Source of the DNA: Clostridiales bacterium
GTDB taxonomy: Bacteria > Bacillota_A > Clostridia > Oscillospirales > Oscillospiraceae
Assembly: GCA_004553625.1 (NCBI GenBank)
Contig: SFKX01000035.1
Span: 1-7,209, forward strand
DNA: 7,209 nucleotides
Direction: 5' to 3'
Positions within the stretch are counted from its first letter, which is position 1, and the number at the start of each line of letters is the position of its first letter. Positions 5,592 through 7,209 of this stretch are shown here, one piece after another. Below the pieces are notes generated by a model. That model worked only from the letters and a program-made list of their open reading frames with translations, was not told where the DNA came from and did not search any database. Position numbers and translations under genes: made by a program.

Positions 5592-5855
5592 ATGAAAACA
5601 CGCGCAACAATCGAGGCAGAGCTCACAGCCAAAAGGAACCGGCTCGAGCTCTACCTGAAGCGAGAAGCCGAGATGCTGGACGGGGGCGTCCAGAGCTACG
5701 GCATCGGCTCCCGCAATCTGGCAAGGTACAACACCGACCTGAGCCAGATCAGGGACGCCATCAAACAGCTCGAGAAGGAGATCGCCAACCTCGAGGGCGC
5801 CCTGAATGGGCAGAAGCCCCGCAAGGCCGTGGGGGTCGTCCCCCGCGACTGGTAA
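5592..5855 (+). CDS. small head-joining protein, gpW/DUF6148-like
   Basis: This 87-residue, mainly helical protein has a first helix of about residues 3-28 (ELTAKRNRLELYLKREAEML), then a conserved-looking turn GGVQSYGIGSRNLARY. A second long helix follows (about 46-72, LSQIRDAIKQLEKEIANLEGAL), and the tail ends VVPRDW. The GxxSYxIGxRxLxR pattern with a following coiled helix is typical of the short proteins found between large terminase and portal in many phages of Bacillota. Lambda gpW (68 residues) has the same place in Nu1-A-W-B. GpW closes the filled head below the portal so that the tail connector can attach; that role is inferred here from position and size. AAGGAGG (5578-5584) overlaps the terminase stop and is seven bases from ATG, so the start is firm. 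Confidence 0.72.
   Translation: MKTRATIEAELTAKRNRLELYLKREAEMLDGGVQSYGIGSRNLARYNTDLSQIRDAIKQLEKEIANLEGALNGQKPRKAVGVVPRDW
5828..5847 (+). other. GC-rich hairpin over the end of the gpW-like gene
   Basis: CGTGGGGG (5828-5835) pairs with CCCCCGCG (5840-5847) around TCGT, with eight pairs including one T-G. It lies within the last codons, which specify the VVPRDW-like tail, and ends seven bases before the stop codon finishes. It may protect the upstream mRNA from 3' degradation after termination at 5888, or may only reflect codon choice. Confidence 0.35.
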
Positions 5856-5861
5856 CATCGG

Positions 5862-5888
5862 AAAAGAGCCCCGCCCGGGGCTTTTTTC
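5862..5888 (+). terminator. intrinsic terminator between gpW-like gene and portal
   Basis: AGCCCC (5867-5872) pairs with GGGGCT (5877-5882) around a GCCC loop. The run of six T at 5882-5887 follows, and upstream A bases (5862-5865) can extend the pairing through one G-T. This is a textbook rho-independent terminator, seven bases after the stop of the gpW-like gene. It would cut off much of the transcript before portal and the head genes unless read-through or antitermination occurs. Confidence 0.85.
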
Positions 5889-5897
5889 ATAGGCATC

Positions 5898-5931
5898 GGG
5901 CCGGGAGTTTTCGCTCCTTTACTCTCGGCCC
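5898..5931 (+). promoter_or_regulatory. second hairpin with alternative folds before the portal ribosome binding site
   Basis: GGGCCGGGAG (5898-5907) pairs with CTCTCGGCCC (5922-5931) over ten positions with one G-T. A competing fold pairs GGAG (5904-5907) with CTCC (5914-5917) around TTTTCG, followed by TTT. The two folds exclude each other. The structure stands between the terminator and the ribosome binding site at 5947, so it could act as a backup terminator or a regulatory leader of the portal gene. No promoter with good boxes was seen in 5856-5952. Confidence 0.4.
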
Positions 5932-5952
5932 CTTGCCATCTTCTGAAAGGAG

Positions 5953-7209
5953 GTGAGCAACATCAGCAAGAAGAAACGCAACAGCCGACCGCAGAGCGGA
6001 AGGCAGCAGCCTCGCCCCGTCAATAAGGGCTACGGCGACGCCGGCGCGAGCTGGCAGAAGAAAGCGACCAAGGGCTTCAGAGCTATGAGCGGCAGCCCGA
6101 AGGAGGACATCGACGCCAACAACGCGACCCTCCGACAGCGTGCCCGTATGCTCTATATGGCGGCCCCGATCGCCACCTCAGCCATCAAGACCAACCGCAC
6201 CAACGTCATCGGCGTCGGCCTGAAGCTCCAGAGCCGGATCGACCGCGAGGCCCTCGGCATGGATCAGGAGGCGGCTGACCTGTGGCAGGCAAAGACGGAG
6301 CGGGAGTTCGCCCTGTGGGCCAACCGCAAGGCAGCCTGCGACGCCACCGGCGTGAACAACTTCTACGCCATGCAGCAGCTCGCGCTCGCTTCGTGGCTGG
6401 TGAGCGGCGACGTGTTCGCCGTCATCAAGCAGTACGACCCCACGCCGACCATGCCCTACTCGCTCAGGATCCACCTCGTCGAGGCTGACCGAGTGGCAAC
6501 CCCGACAGCCGCCGGCATCATGACCCCGCTGCTGGCGACTACCGGCAAGGCAGCCAACGGCAACACCATCTACGACGGCGTCGAGGTCAACCCCAACGGC
6601 ATGATCGAGGCATACCACATCCGCAGCACCTACCCCCTCGAGCTCGGCACGGCGTCGACCAAGTGGACGCGCGTCAAGGCATACGGAGACCGCACCGGCC
6701 TCCCGAACATCTTGCAGGTCATGGACTCGGAGCGGCCTGACCAGTACAGAGGCGTCAGCTATCTGGCGCAGGTGATCGAGCCGCTGCTTCAGCTTCGCAG
6801 GTACACCGAGAGCGAGCTGACAGCCGCGATCGTCGAGAGCTTTTTCACTGCCTTCGTGAAAACGGAGGCCGGGGCGTCCGACAACCCATTCAACGAAGTG
6901 GGGAGCAGCCTGCCAGAGGTGAGCCGCGATCCCAATGAGTACGAGATGGGCCCGGGCCAGATCAACATCATGGAGCCCGGCGAGGACGTCGTATTTGCCG
7001 ACCCGAAGCGGCCGGCCAGCGGCTTCGACTCGTTCCTGCGAGCCATCTGCGAACAGGTGGGCGCTGCGCTCGAGATCCCGGCCGACCTGCTGCTGAAGTC
7101 CTTCAACAGCTCGTACAGCGCCAGCCGTGCGGCCCTGCTGGAGGCGTGGAAAGCCTTCAAAATGCGCCGCGAGTGGTTTGTCGCTGACTTCTGCGCCCCG
7201 ATCTACGAG
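5953..7209 (+). CDS. portal protein, lambda gpB family (3' end outside window)
   Basis: The frame stays open to the window edge, giving 416 codons from ATC 5962 (the lambda portal has 533 residues). Family features include an N-terminal YGDAGASW (24-31 counted from 5962), LRQRARMLYMAAPIATSAIKTNRTNVIGVGLKLQ, and near the end the conserved EIPADLLLKSFNSSYSASRAALLEAW with SYSASR at 384-389. Twelve portal subunits form the ring through which DNA enters the head and to which the tail joins. The start is odd. AAAGGAGG (5946-5953) is ideally placed, eight bases before ATC 5962. The only ordinary start nearby, GTG 5953, lies inside that ribosome binding site with nothing upstream to support it. ATG 6085 would remove the conserved YGDAGA region. 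I give the outer limit 5953 and favour initiation at 5962. The gene is 97 bases downstream of the gpW-like gene, beyond a strong terminator. Confidence 0.92.
   Translation, partial: MSNISKKKRNSRPQSGRQQPRPVNKGYGDAGASWQKKATKGFRAMSGSPKEDIDANNATLRQRARMLYMAAPIATSAIKTNRTNVIGVGLKLQSRIDREALGMDQEAADLWQAKTEREFALWANRKAACDATGVNNFYAMQQLALASWLVSGDVFAVIKQYDPTPTMPYSLRIHLVEADRVATPTAAGIMTPLLATTGKAANGNTIYDGVEVNPNGMIEAYHIRSTYPLELGTASTKWTRVKAYGDRTGLPNILQVMDSERPDQYRGVSYLAQVIEPLLQLRRYTESELTAAIVESFFTAFVKTEAGASDNPFNEVGSSLPEVSRDPNEYEMGPGQINIMEPGEDVVFADPKRPASGFDSFLRAICEQVGAALEIPADLLLKSFNSSYSASRAALLEAWKAFKMRREWFVADFCAPIYE

Noticed and set aside
5139..5858. Antisense open frame opposite the terminase and gpW-like genes
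   Set aside because: Low-complexity Leu/Val/Gly-rich translation, crossing two real genes; typical shadow of high-GC coding sequence.
1..7209. CRISPR array, tRNA or rRNA gene, insertion sequence, toxin-antitoxin or defence system
   Set aside because: No regularly spaced repeats with spacers, no cloverleaf-like sequence, no transposase motifs and no defence-protein signatures other than the orphan methyltransferase were seen.

Overview
The window is a piece of a phage or prophage genome with a lambda-type DNA-packaging module. It is GC-rich (above 60% by eye). Every clear gene is on the + strand, and several carry very strong Shine-Dalgarno sites: AAGGAGGTGAGC or close variants occur three times, and AGGAGG precedes three more genes. 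This pattern, together with a sigma-factor-region-4-like late regulator of the RinA/ArpU/DUF1492 kind, suggests a temperate phage of a high-GC Bacillota host such as a gut clostridium. The host is inferred from style only; no host gene is visible.

Layout. Positions 1-66 may hold the last codons of an upstream gene. Then come a ParB-like/adenine-methyltransferase fusion (53-1441) and a small coiled-coil plus HTH regulator (1454-1939). Next is a 204-bp control region with phased AATGACA repeats, a sigma-A-like promoter and a structured leader ending in a terminator-like hairpin. It is followed by a minor-tail-protein-Z-like gene (2144-2803). A 291-bp non-coding block (2804-3094) holds short iterated motifs, an A5T7 tract, a hairpin with a 12-mer resembling a lambda R element, and a perfect 24-bp palindrome. 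After it come terminase small subunit (3095-3667), terminase large subunit (3651-5579), a gpW/DUF6148-like small head protein (5592-5855), a strong intrinsic terminator with flanking hairpins, and the first 416 or so codons of a lambda-B-type portal protein that runs off the window.

How it works together. The order small terminase - large terminase - gpW-like - portal is that of lambda (Nu1-A-W-B), and the large terminase is almost the lambda A length. The regulator gene lies directly before a promoter that faces the packaging genes, so it is the natural candidate activator of this late operon. The non-coding block directly before the small terminase gene is where lambda keeps its cos site, and it is the best place here to look for the packaging site.

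The parts that deserve a second look are mostly non-coding: the phased-repeat promoter, the attenuator-like leader, the putative cos region with its palindrome, and the terminator inside the packaging/head operon. Two start-site oddities also stand out: an apparent ATC start for the portal gene, and a four-codon mini-ORF under the regulator's strong ribosome binding site.
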